Shown in pieces: positions 1-8,549 of a stretch of DNA of 64,000 nt (the stretch's first letter is position 1; each line of letters opens with the position of its first letter). Source of the stretch: Rothia santali (GTDB lineage: Bacteria > Actinomycetota > Actinomycetes > Actinomycetales > Micrococcaceae); contig NZ_JANAFB010000016.1 in NCBI RefSeq assembly GCF_024199905.1, positions 1 to 64,000 on the forward strand, written 5' to 3'. A program made the translations under genes and the position numbers. The notes beneath the pieces were generated by a model. The model did no database searches and was not told the origin of the DNA. It saw nothing but the letters and a program-made list of their open reading frames with translations.

Positions 1-34
1 GTCTCAGCCCGCACCCCACCTCAGAAGGAGCCCC

Positions 35-943
35 ATGACCGCCGCACCCGTCGCAGAACGCCCCGTCGCCGAGCGAGCCGCCGCGGAACGTCCCGCAGCT
101 CAGGAGGCACCCGGGCCCGAGGCGCAGTGCCGGGTGCGCGGCGTCGTCGTGCGCCGGGTGGAGCCGGTCTCGGAGTCCTTCGTGCGGCTGGTCTTCGGCC
201 CGGAGTCCGCCGGCGACCCGCTGCCCTTCCCGGCCCTGGGCGCCGACCAGTGGTTCCGGCTGTTCCTCCCGGCCGGCGGGCGGCGCGACGCCGAGCTCCT
301 CCCGCCCTGGGGCGGTGCGGCCGGCTGGTACCAGCGCTGGCAGGGGCTGCCGCCGGAGAGCCGAGCCGTGATCCGCAACTACACGGTCCGCGCGATCCGT
401 GGTGGCGACGGCCCGGACTGGGAGTTCGACGTCGACTTCGTCCTGCACCGCGACGCCGCGGGCGCGCTCGAGGGCACCGCGGCCGGCTGGGCGGCCGCGG
501 CGGCGCCGGGCGACCGGGCCGCCGTGCTGGGCCAGGGCACCATCTTCACCCGCCTGTGTGACCCCTGTCGGGTCCTGGCGGTCTGCGACGAGACCGGCCT
601 TCCGGGCATCGAGGCCATCCTGGCCGACCTGCCGGAGGGCGTGAGCGCCGACGTGATCGCGGAGGTCCCCACGGACGACGACGCGCGCGCCCTGCCCGGC
701 GCCGCCTCGGTCACCTGGATCGCCCGGGACCGGGGGATGGGCTGGGAGCCCGCCCTGGCCGAGGCGATGCGGGACGGCGGGACCGACTCCCTGTACGCCG
801 TGGGCTGCAACGAGCTGGCCCTCGGGGCTCGCCGGATGGCCCGCGAGGCCGGGTACGACGACGAGCGGATCACCTTCTGCAGCTACTGGCGGGCCCAGCG
901 GGAGCGCCGCGCGCCGCGCCGGGCGGAGGCGGGCGCGGCCTAG
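35..943 (+). CDS. siderophore-interacting protein (FAD/NAD(P)H ferric-siderophore reductase family)
   Basis: Members of this ViuB/SIP family are cytosolic flavoproteins that reduce ferric siderophores and so release iron after uptake. About 30 N-terminal residues form an Ala/Glu/Arg/Pro-rich tail. The FAD-binding barrel follows, with the flavin motif RNYTVR at residues 114-119. The C-terminal nucleotide-binding half carries the family stretch CDETGLPGIEAIL near residues 184-196. The 302-residue length is normal once the tail is allowed for. The ATG at 35 is preceded by GAAGGAG, a good ribosome binding site. Only 34 upstream bases are visible, so the promoter, any iron-regulator box and any partner transporter are outside the window. 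The family is clear from the motifs; the exact siderophore cannot be inferred. Confidence 0.88.
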   Translation: MTAAPVAERPVAERAAAERPAAQEAPGPEAQCRVRGVVVRRVEPVSESFVRLVFGPESAGDPLPFPALGADQWFRLFLPAGGRRDAELLPPWGGAAGWYQRWQGLPPESRAVIRNYTVRAIRGGDGPDWEFDVDFVLHRDAAGALEGTAAGWAAAAAPGDRAAVLGQGTIFTRLCDPCRVLAVCDETGLPGIEAILADLPEGVSADVIAEVPTDDDARALPGAASVTWIARDRGMGWEPALAEAMRDGGTDSLYAVGCNELALGARRMAREAGYDDERITFCSYWRAQRERRAPRRAEAGAA

Positions 944-946
944 CCG

Positions 947-1085
947 CCAGGTCGCCTCGCCGCCCGCCCGCTCGGTTGCCTGGTGGCTCGGACGCCCGGC
1001 CGCCTCACCGTCGGGCCGGCGCCCGGTTGCCTAGCCACCCGGCCACCCGGCCACGCAGCCACCCGGCCGCCCGGCGAACGGCCCG
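947..1085. repeat. short GC-rich imperfect repeats between the reductase gene and prfB
   Basis: This non-coding stretch is made of C/G-rich units. The decamer CCACCCGGCC occurs at 1035-1044, 1043-1052 and 1059-1068, and CGGTTGCCT occurs twice (973-981 and 1024-1032). It separates the reductase stop codon from the prfB promoter. I see no terminator with a U-tract and no ORF with credible coding character in it. Confidence 0.5.
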
Positions 1086-1111
1086 CCGCTCGCGAGGCCG
1101 CGCCGATCGGA

Positions 1112-1117
1112 TAGACT
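1112..1117 (+). promoter_or_regulatory. prfB -10 element
   Basis: TAGACT lies 8 bases before the ATG of prfB, so transcription would start at or within a couple of bases of the start codon and the mRNA would be nearly leaderless. No good -35 is visible. The same -10 form recurs before argS and aroA in this window. Confidence 0.5.
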
Positions 1118-1125
1118 GGTGAGCT

Positions 1126-2241
1126 ATGGCCGCCATCGACTTTCCCGCACAGATCAAGGACCTCCGAGGGACCTTCGCGTCCATCGAGCAGGTGAGCGAC
1201 GTCGAGGGGCTGCAGGCCACCGTGGCCGCGCTCTCCGAGGAGGCGGCCGCCCCCAACCTGTGGGACGACCCCGAGGCGGCGCAGAAGGTCACCTCCCGCC
1301 TCTCCCACAAGCAGTCCGAGCTGGACCGGCTGGGCAGGCTCCGGAGCCGGCTCGAGGACCTCGAGACCATGGTGGAGCTGGCCCAGGAGGAGGACGACCC
1401 GGATCTGCTCGGCGAGGCCGGCGAGGAGCTCGAGTCGGTGCGCAAGGCGCTCGCGGAGCTCGAGATCGTGACGCTGCTCAGCGGCGAGTACGACGCCCGC
1501 GAGGCCGTGGTCACCATCCGCTCCGGCGCGGGCGGGGTCGACGCCGCGGACTTCGCCGAGATGCTGATGCGCATGTACCTGCGCTGGGCCGAGAAGAACG
1601 GCTACCCGACCAAGGTCCTGGACACCTCGTACGCCGAGGAGGCCGGGCTGAAGTCCGCGACCTTCGAGGTCAAGGCCCCGTACTCCTTCGGCCGCCTCTC
1701 GGTCGAGGCGGGCACGCACCGGCTTGTGCGGATCTCCCCCTTCGACAACCAGGGGCGCCGCCAGACCTCCTTCGCCGCGGTCGAGGTCATCCCGCTCATC
1801 GAGCAGACGGACAGCGTCGAGATCCCGGAGAACGAGATCAAGGTGGACGTGTTCCGCTCCTCGGGTCCCGGCGGCCAGTCCGTGAACACCACCGACTCGG
1901 CGGTGCGGATGACCCACATCCCCACCGGCATCGTCGTGTCGATGCAGAACGAGAAGTCGCAGATCCAGAACAGGGCCGCCGCGCTGCGCGTCCTCCAGTC
2001 CCGGCTGCTGCTGCAGCGCCAGGAGGAGGAGAACGCGAAGAAGAAGGAGCTGGCGGGCGACGTCAAGGCGTCCTGGGGCGACCAAATGCGCTCCTACGTC
2101 CTGCACCCCTACCAGATGGTCAAGGACCTGCGGACCCACCACGAGGAGGGCAACACCAGCTCGGTGCTGGACGGCGGGATCGACGCGCTGATCGACTCCG
2201 GCATCCGCTGGCGGGCCGGTCAGCGCAACGACGCCGCCTAG
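1126..2241 (+). CDS. prfB: peptide chain release factor 2
   Basis: RF2 recognises UAA and UGA in the ribosomal A site and triggers peptidyl-tRNA hydrolysis. The 371-residue protein shows the RF2 tripeptide SPF at residues 204-206 and the catalytic GGQ at 249-251, followed by the conserved stretch to [10 protein letters not shown]. The reading frame is continuous from ATG 1126, so the programmed +1 frameshift at an in-frame UGA near codon 26, known from E. coli prfB, is absent. There is no Shine-Dalgarno sequence at the expected position, which fits the near-leaderless promoter. The stop codon is followed after 57 bases by smpB. In many Actinobacteria ftsE and ftsX sit in this gap; here they do not. 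Confidence 0.97.
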   Translation: MAAIDFPAQIKDLRGTFASIEQVSDVEGLQATVAALSEEAAAPNLWDDPEAAQKVTSRLSHKQSELDRLGRLRSRLEDLETMVELAQEEDDPDLLGEAGEELESVRKALAELEIVTLLSGEYDAREAVVTIRSGAGGVDAADFAEMLMRMYLRWAEKNGYPTKVLDTSYAEEAGLKSATFEVKAPYSFGRLSVEAGTHRLVRISPFDNQGRRQTSFAAVEVIPLIEQTDSVEIPENEIKVDVFRSSGPGGQSVNTTDSAVRMTHIPTGIVVSMQNEKSQIQNRAAALRVLQSRLLLQRQEEENAKKKELAGDVKASWGDQMRSYVLHPYQMVKDLRTHHEEGNTSSVLDGGIDALIDSGIRWRAGQRNDAA

Positions 2242-2298
2242 GCGCCCCTCCACGAGCACGCGCCCGGGCGGACGGCCCGGGAGAACGACGAGAGCACT

Positions 2299-2781
2299 AT
2301 GGCACAGAAGAAGAACGACGACGGGCGGAAGGTCATCGCGACCAACCGGAGGGCCCGTCACGACTACAACCTGATCACCGTGTACGAGGCGGGCATCGCG
2401 CTGATGGGCACCGAGGTCAAGTCGCTGCGGGACGGCGGCGCCTCGATCGTCGAGGGCTTCTGCCACCTCGACCGCCGCGGCGAGCTGTGGCTGGAGAACA
2501 TCCACATCGCCGAGTACGGCCACGGCTCGTGGACCAACCACGCGGCCCGACGCCGGCGCAAGCTGCTGCTGCACAAGCAGGAGCTGCGCAAGCTCGAGCA
2601 GAAGAGCAAGGAGACCGGGTACACGATCGTCCCGATCCAGCTGTACTTCCGCGACGGCAAGGCCAAGGTCGAGATCGCGCTGGCCCAGGGCAAGCGGGAG
2701 TACGACAAGCGCCAGGCCCTCAAGGAGGCGCAGGACAAGCGCGAGGCGCAGCGGGCCATGCGGTACCGCAACCTCGGCTGA
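2299..2781 (+). CDS. smpB: SsrA-binding protein SmpB
   Basis: SmpB binds tmRNA and delivers it to ribosomes stalled on mRNAs lacking stop codons. The 160-residue protein has the family signature NRRARHDY near residues 16-23, GTEVKSLR near 37-44, and a basic C-terminal helix (about residues 130-158) that enters the mRNA channel. The ATG at 2299 is preceded by GAACGACGAGAG, a weak purine-rich site. It lies just upstream of its RNA partner ssrA, which starts about 100 bases beyond the smpB stop and has its own promoter. Length and motifs are typical. Confidence 0.97.
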   Translation: MAQKKNDDGRKVIATNRRARHDYNLITVYEAGIALMGTEVKSLRDGGASIVEGFCHLDRRGELWLENIHIAEYGHGSWTNHAARRRRKLLLHKQELRKLEQKSKETGYTIVPIQLYFRDGKAKVEIALAQGKREYDKRQALKEAQDKREAQRAMRYRNLG

Positions 2782-2790
2782 GCGCCTCGC

Positions 2791-2819
2791 TTCACAAAGG
2801 GGCGCGCGCCGCGTAGAAT
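2791..2819 (+). promoter_or_regulatory. ssrA promoter (-35 TTCACA, 17-base spacer, -10 TAGAAT)
   Basis: TTCACA at 2791-2796 and TAGAAT at 2814-2819 are spaced by 17 bases, a near-ideal housekeeping sigma-A promoter. Transcription would start near 2826, giving a precursor about 56 bases longer than the mature 5' end at 2882, to be trimmed by RNase P. Confidence 0.75.
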
Positions 2820-2881
2820 AGAGGAGTCGTTCGGAGGCCTTTCGAGAACTTCAGACGAATTGCTGATTGACAATCGCATAT

Positions 2882-3251
2882 GGGGATGATCGGTTTCGAC
2901 GATGCCGGTTGCGACAGGTGAAGCGGGCCGAGAATGCAGAGCCATCTCGTAAACGCTCTCTGCAAAAAATATAAGTGCCAAATCTGAAAAGCGCACTGAC
3001 TTCGCTCTCGCTGCGTAAGTAGCCAGAGCAGTCTGTCAGCCCGGGTTCGCCTTCGGCCCGGTGTCTGACATCAGTTAGAAGGCCACTACTCGGCTCCACG
3101 TCCGCAGGGGAGCCGGGGATTTTGATGCGGATAGGTTCGGCGGCGACGCGTTCGCGCGAGCGCCGGAGCCGAAAACACCGTTAAGCGAACTGCGCCCGGA
3201 GAAGACCTGGCAAAGCCGCATCGGACCGGGGTTCGATTCCCCGCATCTCCA
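2882..3251 (+). ncRNA. ssrA: transfer-messenger RNA (tmRNA)
   Basis: tmRNA rescues stalled ribosomes by acting first as alanyl-tRNA and then as a short mRNA for a degradation tag. The 5' end GGGGATG pairs with CATCTCC at 3244-3250, with one G-U pair, and the T arm GGGTTCGATTCCC lies just inside. The 5' region has the conserved GGTTTCGAC. The resume codon is GCC at 2977, preceded by the conserved ATAAGT. The reading frame 2977-3018 gives the tag AKSEKRTDFALAA and stops at TAA. The discriminator A is at 3251 and a full CCA is not encoded, so CCA would be added after transcription. Length is 370 nt before CCA. Confidence 0.95.
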
Positions 3252-3261
3252 CATCATTGGG

Positions 3262-3297
3262 AAAAATGCCCGGGCCATTGCGGCCCGGGCATTTTTT
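3262..3297 (+). terminator. rho-independent terminator of ssrA
   Basis: GGCCCGGGCA pairs across a five-base loop (ATTGC, 3277-3281) with TGCCCGGGCC. The stem is extended by an A-run on the left and followed by TTTTTT. This is one of the few hairpins in the window with a proper U-tract. Confidence 0.9.
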
Positions 3298-3391
3298 CGT
3301 GTGTTTGAATAGTCGAGACGGATCACTCGCCCTAGTTCCGACTAGTGCGGTCAGTCGCTAACGACCAACGATCGACGAGGAGACGGACCCC

Positions 3392-3973
3392 ATGTCACAC
3401 CAGCCCGGAGACGAGAACGCTCCCCGCAACACCCCCGACGGCGGCGGTACTCCCCAGTACGGCCAGCACGAGACCGGCGGCTCCTCCTACGGCGCCCACC
3501 GCCAGGAGCCCGGCGCCGCGAACCAGGGCCCGCCCCAGTACAACCCGCAGAACTCCGGCCACGACGCCGCGCCCTCCTACCAGGGGCAGGCCGCCGGGTA
3601 CAACGACCAGTACGGCGGTCAGAAGCCCGGCCGGCCCGCGGGCTGGGGTCTGGGCCTGGCCTCCCTGATCTGCGGCATCGTCGGTCTGGTCTTCTCATGG
3701 CTGGTCGTCCCCGGCATCGCCGCGATCGTGGCGATCATCCTGGGCATCGTGGCGATCCGCAAGCTCAAGAAGACCCCGGGGGCCGGCAAGGCGATGCCGA
3801 TCGTGGGCATCATCACCGGCGCGCTCGGCACCATCGCCGCGATCGTCGTCGCGATCCTCTCGGCTGTGCTCTTCTCCTACGGCATGGACGCCTACGAGCA
3901 GTGCAGCCACCTGCAGAGCGACAACGCCGCCTTCGAGCAGTGCCTCGACGACTACGCCAACAGCAACTCCTGA
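3392..3973 (+). CDS. DUF4190 domain-containing membrane protein
   Basis: The 193-residue protein has a long hydrophilic N-terminal half (residues 1-85) rich in Gly, Gln, Pro, Asn and Tyr, with repeated QYG/QYN-type pieces. Two hydrophobic segments follow, at about residues 88-115 and 128-155, with the short basic turn RKLKKTPGAGK between them; this is the DUF4190 pattern. A short acidic tail containing two Cys residues (EQCSHLQ... and EQCLDDY) follows, probably exported, where the two could form a disulfide. The start is ATG 3392 with GAGGAGACGG upstream. No function is established for the family; a role at the envelope is only suggested by the topology. Confidence 0.7.
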   Translation: MSHQPGDENAPRNTPDGGGTPQYGQHETGGSSYGAHRQEPGAANQGPPQYNPQNSGHDAAPSYQGQAAGYNDQYGGQKPGRPAGWGLGLASLICGIVGLVFSWLVVPGIAAIVAIILGIVAIRKLKKTPGAGKAMPIVGIITGALGTIAAIVVAILSAVLFSYGMDAYEQCSHLQSDNAAFEQCLDDYANSNS

Positions 3974-4018
3974 CCGGAGACCGACCCGCGGCGCCGTCGT
4001 CGTAGGGGGAGGGGCGGC

Positions 4019-4846
4019 TCAGGCGCCGAGGTCCGCGCCGGCCCCGGCCGTGCGTCCCGCGCCCAGGCCGGCCAGCACGGCGTCGTGCAGCAGGCCGTTG
4101 GTGGCCACGGCGTCCCCGCCGTGCGGTCCGTCCTCGCCGGACAGCGAGGTGAAGCGGCCCCCGGCCTCGGTGACGATGGGCACCAGGGCGGCCATGTCGT
4201 GCAGGGCCAGCTCCGGCTCGCACGCGATGTCCACGCTGCCCTCCGCGACCATGCAGTAGGACCAGAAGTCGCCGTAGGCGCGCACGCGCCACACCTCGTC
4301 GGTCAGGCCGATGAAGCGATCCCGCATCCCGCGCTCGGCCCAGCCGGAGAGCGAGGAGAAGGACAGCGAGGCGTCCCCCAGGGTCTCGACGCCGGAGACG
4401 CCCAGCCGCCGCGCGTGCACCAGGGAGCGGCCCGCGAAGGCGCCCGATCCGCTGGCGGCCCACCAGCGCCGCTGCAGCGCCGGCGCGGAGACCAGGCCGA
4501 CCACGGGCCTGCCCTCGTCGAGCAGGGCGATCAGCGTGGCCCAGACGGGCACCCCGCGGACGAAGTTCTTGGTCCCGTCGATCGGGTCGACGACCCACTG
4601 GCGGCTCGAGGCGCCCACCGAGCCGAACTCCTCGCCCAGGACCGCGTCGCGCGTGCGGGCGCGGGACAGGTGCGAGCGGATCAGCTGCTCCGCGTTGCGG
4701 TCCGCGTCGGTCACGGGCGTGAGGTCGGGCTTGGTCTCGACCGTGAAGTCCTGCGCCTGGAACCTGCCCAGGGTGTAGCTGTCGACGGCGTCGGCGATGA
4801 CGTGGGCGAGCCGCAGGTCTTCGTTGTACTGGGTCCGGGGATTCAT
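4019..4846 (-). CDS. hisN: histidinol-phosphatase, inositol-monophosphatase family
   Basis: HisN removes phosphate from L-histidinol phosphate in histidine synthesis. The 275-residue protein has the metal-site motifs of the IMPase fold: GEEFG near residues 71-75 and DPIDGTKNF near 88-96, with a later acidic metal ligand in the C-terminal half. Its ATG overlaps the stop of rsgA in an ATGA, so it is the third, translationally coupled gene of aroA-rsgA-hisN. The same neighbours occur in other Actinobacteria, which supports histidinol-phosphatase over inositol phosphatase. The sequence alone cannot exclude the latter, or a 3'-phosphoadenosine phosphatase. Confidence 0.85.
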   Translation of the reverse strand: MNPRTQYNEDLRLAHVIADAVDSYTLGRFQAQDFTVETKPDLTPVTDADRNAEQLIRSHLSRARTRDAVLGEEFGSVGASSRQWVVDPIDGTKNFVRGVPVWATLIALLDEGRPVVGLVSAPALQRRWWAASGSGAFAGRSLVHARRLGVSGVETLGDASLSFSSLSGWAERGMRDRFIGLTDEVWRVRAYGDFWSYCMVAEGSVDIACEPELALHDMAALVPIVTEAGGRFTSLSGEDGPHGGDAVATNGLLHDAVLAGLGAGRTAGAGADLGA

Positions 4847-5979
4847 GGCTCCAGGCTATCCCACTCGCGGCTCGCCGGGCTGGCGCCCAGCTCCTTGGTC
4901 TCCGGCAGGCCGGCCTCCGGGGCGACGCCGAGCAGGCGCCGCAGCGACTCCAGCCGGGCCGGCCCGGACGGGCCCGCCTCGCCCTCGGCCACCAGCGCGG
5001 AGATCCCACAGCCCGCGGCGTCGGCGGCGTGGGTGCAGCCCTTGGGGCACAGCTCGGCCCCGGGCGCGAGCTCGGGGAAGGCCGCCACCACCGACTCCGG
5101 GGGGACGTGGGCGAGGCCGAAGGAGCGGATGCCCGGCGTGTCGATGACCCACGTGGACTCCCCGCCCCACGCGGGGTGCAGCGCGAGCGCGGAGGAGGAG
5201 GTGTGCCGGCCGCGGCCGGTCACGGCGTTGACCCCGCCGGTCGAGCGCTCGGAGCCGGTCAGCGCGTTGACCAGGGTGGACTTGCCGACCCCGGAGTGCC
5301 CCAGCATGACCGAGACGCGCGCCCCGAGCTCCTCGCGCAGGGTCTCCAGCAGGCCGGGCTCGAGCTCGAGGGTCTCGTGCTGGCCGACCCGGGTGACCTC
5401 CGCGGCGTCGGCGGCGGGGGAGCTGGTGAGCACCCGCAGCCCCGAGCGGGCGTAGTAGTCCAGCAGGGCCTCCGGGCCCGCGAGGTCGGTCTTGGTGATG
5501 CACAGCAGCGGCTCGATCCCGGCGTCGTGCGCGGCGACCACCGAGCGGTCGATGAAGCCGGTGCGCGGCGTCGGGTTGGCGGCCGCCACGACGATCACCA
5601 GCTGGTCCGCGTTGGCGACCACGACGCGCTCGATCGGGTCCGTGTCGTCGGAGCTGCGGCGCAGCACGGTCGAGCGCTCCTCGAGCCGCACGAGCCGGCA
5701 CAGCGAGCCCTCGGCGCCGGAGACGTCGCCGACGACGCCCACGAGGTCCCCGACCACCACGGGCGTGCGGCGCAGGTCCTTGGCGCGCACGGCCACGATG
5801 GGCTCGCCCGGTCCCGCGCTGCCGAGGTCCACGGTGTACCGCCCGCGGTCCACGGTCACGACGCGGCCGACCACCGCGTCCTCGTGCGCGGGACGCTCCT
5901 TGGTGCGCGGGCGCGAGCCGCGCTTGTTGGCCCGGATCCTCACGTCCGACTCGTCCCAGGTCCTGCGGGCAGGGCTCAT
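4843..5979 (-). CDS. rsgA: ribosome small-subunit-dependent GTPase RsgA
   Basis: RsgA is a circularly permuted GTPase that checks late 30S subunit maturation. An OB-fold lies at about residues 30-100. It is followed by the permuted GTPase motifs: TKTD (G4), then GHSGVGKST (G1, about 225-233) and DTPG (G3). A zinc-binding knuckle with ligands in [14 protein letters not shown] lies towards the C-terminus. I chose ATG 5979, because this ATGA overlaps the aroA stop; an in-frame codon at 6009 would add ten residues inside aroA with no better ribosome site. The gene is the middle member of aroA-rsgA-hisN, with four-base overlaps on both sides. Confidence 0.95.
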   Translation of the reverse strand: MSPARRTWDESDVRIRANKRGSRPRTKERPAHEDAVVGRVVTVDRGRYTVDLGSAGPGEPIVAVRAKDLRRTPVVVGDLVGVVGDVSGAEGSLCRLVRLEERSTVLRRSSDDTDPIERVVVANADQLVIVVAAANPTPRTGFIDRSVVAAHDAGIEPLLCITKTDLAGPEALLDYYARSGLRVLTSSPAADAAEVTRVGQHETLELEPGLLETLREELGARVSVMLGHSGVGKSTLVNALTGSERSTGGVNAVTGRGRHTSSSALALHPAWGGESTWVIDTPGIRSFGLAHVPPESVVAAFPELAPGAELCPKGCTHAADAAGCGISALVAEGEAGPSGPARLESLRRLLGVAPEAGLPETKELGASPASREWDSLEP

Positions 5980-7448
5980 GCGCCGCCCCCGGTGAGCATG
6001 CGGGTCCACATCTCGGGGAAGTCGGGCAGCGTCTTGGCGGTGGTCGCGATGTTCTCGACCTCCACGCCGGGCACGCGCAGCCCGATCACCGCGGCGGCCG
6101 TGGCCATCCGGTGGTCGTCGTAGGTGCGGAACACCCCGCCGGTGCCGACCGCGCGGGTGATCTCGAGGCCGTCCGGCAGCTCGCGGGCGGCGCCGCCGAG
6201 GCGCTCGATCTCGGTCACCAGGGCCTTGAGACGGTCCGTCTCGTGCCCGCGCAGGTGCGCGATGCCGGTCAACCGGGAGGGACCCGAGGCCAGCGCCGCG
6301 ATGGCGGCCACGGTGGGGGCGAGCTCGCCCGCCTCGGAGAGGTCGATGTCGATGCCGGGCAGCGCGCTCGCGGCCTCCGGGTCTCCGGTCACCACGAGGT
6401 CCGCGCCGTCCCGCCGCACCTCGGCGCCGAAGCGGGGTAGGATCTCGCGCCAGTGGTCCCCGCCCTGGGTGGTGCTCTCGGGCCAGTCGGGGATCGCGAC
6501 GCTGCCGCCGGTGACCACGGCGGCGGCCACGAACGGGCCGGCGTTGGACAGGTCGGGCTCGACCACGACGTCGTGCGCGCGCGGCACGCCCGGCAGGACC
6601 GTCCAGGAGCCGTCCCCGTGGTCCTCGGTGCGGATCCCGTACTCGGCGAGGACCTCCAGCGTCATGCGCACGTGCGGCAGGGACGGGACCGACTCACCGC
6701 GGTGCCGCACCCGGACGCCGCCGGGGAGGAGGCAGCCGGAGAGCAGGACGGCGGAGAGGAACTGGCTGGAGCCGCTGGCGTCGATCTCGACGACGGCGGG
6801 AGCCGGTGAACCCTCGCCCCCGGGCGTCTGCGGGCGACCGCTCCCGGACGCGGCGGGGCGCACGGCGAAGGGCAGGGCGCCGCGCCCCTCGTCGTCGACC
6901 TCGGCCCCGAGCTGGCGCACGGCCTCGATCACCGGCCCCATGGGACGACGCCGGGCGTGCGGGTCCCCGTCGAAGCGGGCCGGGACGCCCAGCGCCGCGA
7001 CCAGCGGGGGGACAAAGCGCATGACGGTGCCGGCCAGGCCGGTGTCGATGTCCACCGGGGCGGCGCCCGCCGGGGCGGCATCCGCCGGGTCCGCGGACAC
7101 CGGGGCGGCGTCCACGGGGTCGGCATCCGCCCGTACCGCGTCCATCGGGTCCGCGTCCACCCGGGGTCCGCGCTGGAGGGGGAGGACCCTCAGCCGGTCG
7201 CCGTCGTGGACGAAGGAGGCGCCGAGCGGCTCCAGCGCGTCCATCATCAGGCGCGAATCGCGGGACTCCAGGGCACCGGTGAGCTCGCTCGGGCCGTCGG
7301 CGATCGCGGCGAGCAGGAGGTAGCGGTTGGTCAGCGACTTCGAGCCGGGGACGCGCACGCGGGCGTCGATCGGCACGGAGGGCTCGTGCACCGGCGCGGG
7401 CCAGTGCTCCTCGGGGGCGTCGGCGGGGGAGGGGAAGGCGGAGGTCAT
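5976..7448 (-). CDS. aroA: 3-phosphoshikimate 1-carboxyvinyltransferase (EPSP synthase)
   Basis: AroA joins phosphoenolpyruvate to shikimate-3-phosphate in the aromatic amino-acid pathway. The N-terminal substrate motif PGSKSLTNR (about residues 34-42), the GLAGTVMRF motif (about 133) and the C-terminal DHRMATAAAV stretch are present. At 490 residues it is longer than usual. The excess is a low-complexity insert of about 37 residues (roughly 92-128), built from repeats such as DADPMDAV, DADPVDAA, SADPADAA and GAAPVDID, placed just before the GLAGT motif. ATG 7448 begins the operon aroA-rsgA-hisN. The -10 element TAGACT is at 7492-7487. Confidence 0.95.
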   Translation of the reverse strand: MTSAFPSPADAPEEHWPAPVHEPSVPIDARVRVPGSKSLTNRYLLLAAIADGPSELTGALESRDSRLMMDALEPLGASFVHDGDRLRVLPLQRGPRVDADPMDAVRADADPVDAAPVSADPADAAPAGAAPVDIDTGLAGTVMRFVPPLVAALGVPARFDGDPHARRRPMGPVIEAVRQLGAEVDDEGRGALPFAVRPAASGSGRPQTPGGEGSPAPAVVEIDASGSSQFLSAVLLSGCLLPGGVRVRHRGESVPSLPHVRMTLEVLAEYGIRTEDHGDGSWTVLPGVPRAHDVVVEPDLSNAGPFVAAAVVTGGSVAIPDWPESTTQGGDHWREILPRFGAEVRRDGADLVVTGDPEAASALPGIDIDLSEAGELAPTVAAIAALASGPSRLTGIAHLRGHETDRLKALVTEIERLGGAARELPDGLEITRAVGTGGVFRTYDDHRMATAAAVIGLRVPGVEVENIATTAKTLPDFPEMWTRMLTGGGA

Positions 7449-7486
7449 GGGCGGGTCCAGGGGTCGGGGAACGGTGCGTCCCTTCC

Positions 7487-7492
7487 AGTCTA
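7487..7492 (-). promoter_or_regulatory. aroA operon -10 element
   Basis: On the minus strand TAGACT lies 38 bases before the aroA ATG, giving a leader of about 30 bases. No convincing -35 is seen. Confidence 0.4.
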
Positions 7493-7620
7493 GGCGCGCG
7501 TGGGGGACGATGCCGCCGGCCGCGTCCGCCGTTCCCCGCCCGCCGCGATCCGCGCGCCCGGGGCCGGAATCGTCGCCGAGCTCGGAGGTCGGAATCGTCG
7601 CCGAGCCCGGCCCCGGACGC

Positions 7621-7684
7621 GACGACGCCCCCGGTCCCCGCTCGCCCCCGGGTGGGGGCGGCGGCGGGTCCTGGGGGCGTCGTC
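7621..7684 (-). terminator. nested GC-rich hairpins downstream of the DoxX-like gene
   Basis: GACGACGCCCCC (7621-7632) is perfectly complementary to GGGGGCGTCGTC (7673-7684). Inside lies a second hairpin, CGCCCCC/GGGGGCG (7643-7660). It sits just past the stop of the leftward DoxX-like gene and before aroA. There is no U-tract, so it is a probable rather than certain terminator. Confidence 0.5.
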
Positions 7685-7709
7685 GTGGTGGAGCGGCTCG
7701 GCGGGCGGC

Positions 7710-8222
7710 TCAGTGGTGCAGGACGTTCTCCGACTTCTTCTTGAGGTCGTCGCCCAGCTGGCTGGACTTCTTCCGGACGTCCGAGCCGAACTTGCTGGCC
7801 CGCCAGGCCAGCGAGGGGTTCCCGGCCGTGTCCACCGAGGAGAGGGCGACGGCGCCCACGAGCGAGGCGTTCTTCAGGCCCTGGCCCAGGCGCGCCTCCT
7901 TCTCCTCCTTGGTGGAGGTCGGCGCGGCCCGGTAGTCGATGTAGGTGTTGATGGCGCCGGTGGCCAGCAGCAGCGTCGAGGACAGGCGCGGGAAGCGGCC
8001 CAGCGCGAAGAGCGAGCCGGCGGCGATCTGGGTGCCGGCGATGCTCTGGGCGATCAGGCGCTCCTTGCCCTTGAGCGCCCGGAGCTCCGGGCGGGCCTTG
8101 GCGGCGGCGTCGAGGGCGGGGGTGAGATACCGGCCGCCCTCGGGGGAGCGGAAGCGGACGACGCCGTTGTAGATGAAGGACGTCGCCAGCAGGGGGCGGG
8201 CGAACTTGCGGACGATGGTCAT
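7710..8222 (-). CDS. DoxX-family membrane protein
   Basis: The 170-residue protein begins MTIVRKFARPLLATSFIYNG, as DoxX-like proteins do, and has hydrophobic segments at about residues 8-24, 60-80, 82-98 and 128-142. The C-terminal 30 residues are basic and helical (KKSSQLGDDLKKKSENVLHH). I chose ATG 8222 because GGAGGAGGAG lies directly upstream; an upstream in-frame start would add 24 residues without a ribosome site. The DoxX family includes quinone-linked and redox-related membrane proteins, and in mycobacteria a DoxX-SodA-SseA complex acts in oxidative defence. Lying next to sigR/rsrA may point the same way, but that is inference. Confidence 0.75.
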   Translation of the reverse strand: MTIVRKFARPLLATSFIYNGVVRFRSPEGGRYLTPALDAAAKARPELRALKGKERLIAQSIAGTQIAAGSLFALGRFPRLSSTLLLATGAINTYIDYRAAPTSTKEEKEARLGQGLKNASLVGAVALSSVDTAGNPSLAWRASKFGSDVRKKSSQLGDDLKKKSENVLHH

Positions 8223-8362
8223 GTCTCCTCCTCCTCGTGGGACGGATTCCGGGCCGGAGCCTCCGGCCCGGCCGTACCCAGGAACTCCTCTCATCCTAGG
8301 TGATGCCCCCCGCGCCCCGGCAGGACGCGCCGCGGTTTCGTCGTGTGCGAACGGCCGGGCGC

Positions 8363-8388
8363 GGAATACGCGGGCGGCGCGGGCCGTT
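8363..8388 (+). promoter_or_regulatory. SigR/SigH-type promoter (GGAAT-N18-GTT) upstream of sigH
   Basis: GGAAT at 8363-8367 and GTT at 8386-8388 are separated by exactly 18 bases, the published consensus for the actinobacterial thiol-stress sigma factor SigR/SigH. Transcription would start near 8394. Its position before sigH fits positive autoregulation as in Streptomyces and Mycobacterium. Confidence 0.75.
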
Positions 8389-8505
8389 GCACCGAACAGC
8401 AGTCGACACGAAAGCGAGGGGTGAGGCGCGTGAGCACAGCGATCGCACCGGAGGCGGGTCCGGCGACCCGCGCGGCACCCCGAGCGCCAGCGGCGTCCGG
8501 TCTCC

Positions 8506-8511
8506 TAGAAT
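8506..8511 (+). promoter_or_regulatory. possible constitutive -10 element for the short sigH transcript
   Basis: TAGAAT lies 38 bases before GTG 8550 and downstream of the SigR-type promoter and the alternative start at 8430. A -35 is not recognisable. If active, it would give a transcript encoding only the shorter sigma factor. Confidence 0.35.
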
Positions 8512-8549
8512 GGACTGCGAAGAGCACCCAGTCGAGGCGGAAGGAACCC

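Noticed and set aside
1126-1210. Programmed frameshift in prfB
   Set aside because: The frame is continuous through the region where other bacteria have an in-frame UGA, so no recoding is needed here.
940-2574. A 544-codon minus-strand frame across prfB and smpB
   Set aside because: Shadow of two conserved genes; no ribosome site and no recognisable sequence.
3075-3326. An 83-codon minus-strand frame over ssrA
   Set aside because: The region is tmRNA with a full acceptor stem, tag frame and terminator; the antisense frame is incidental.
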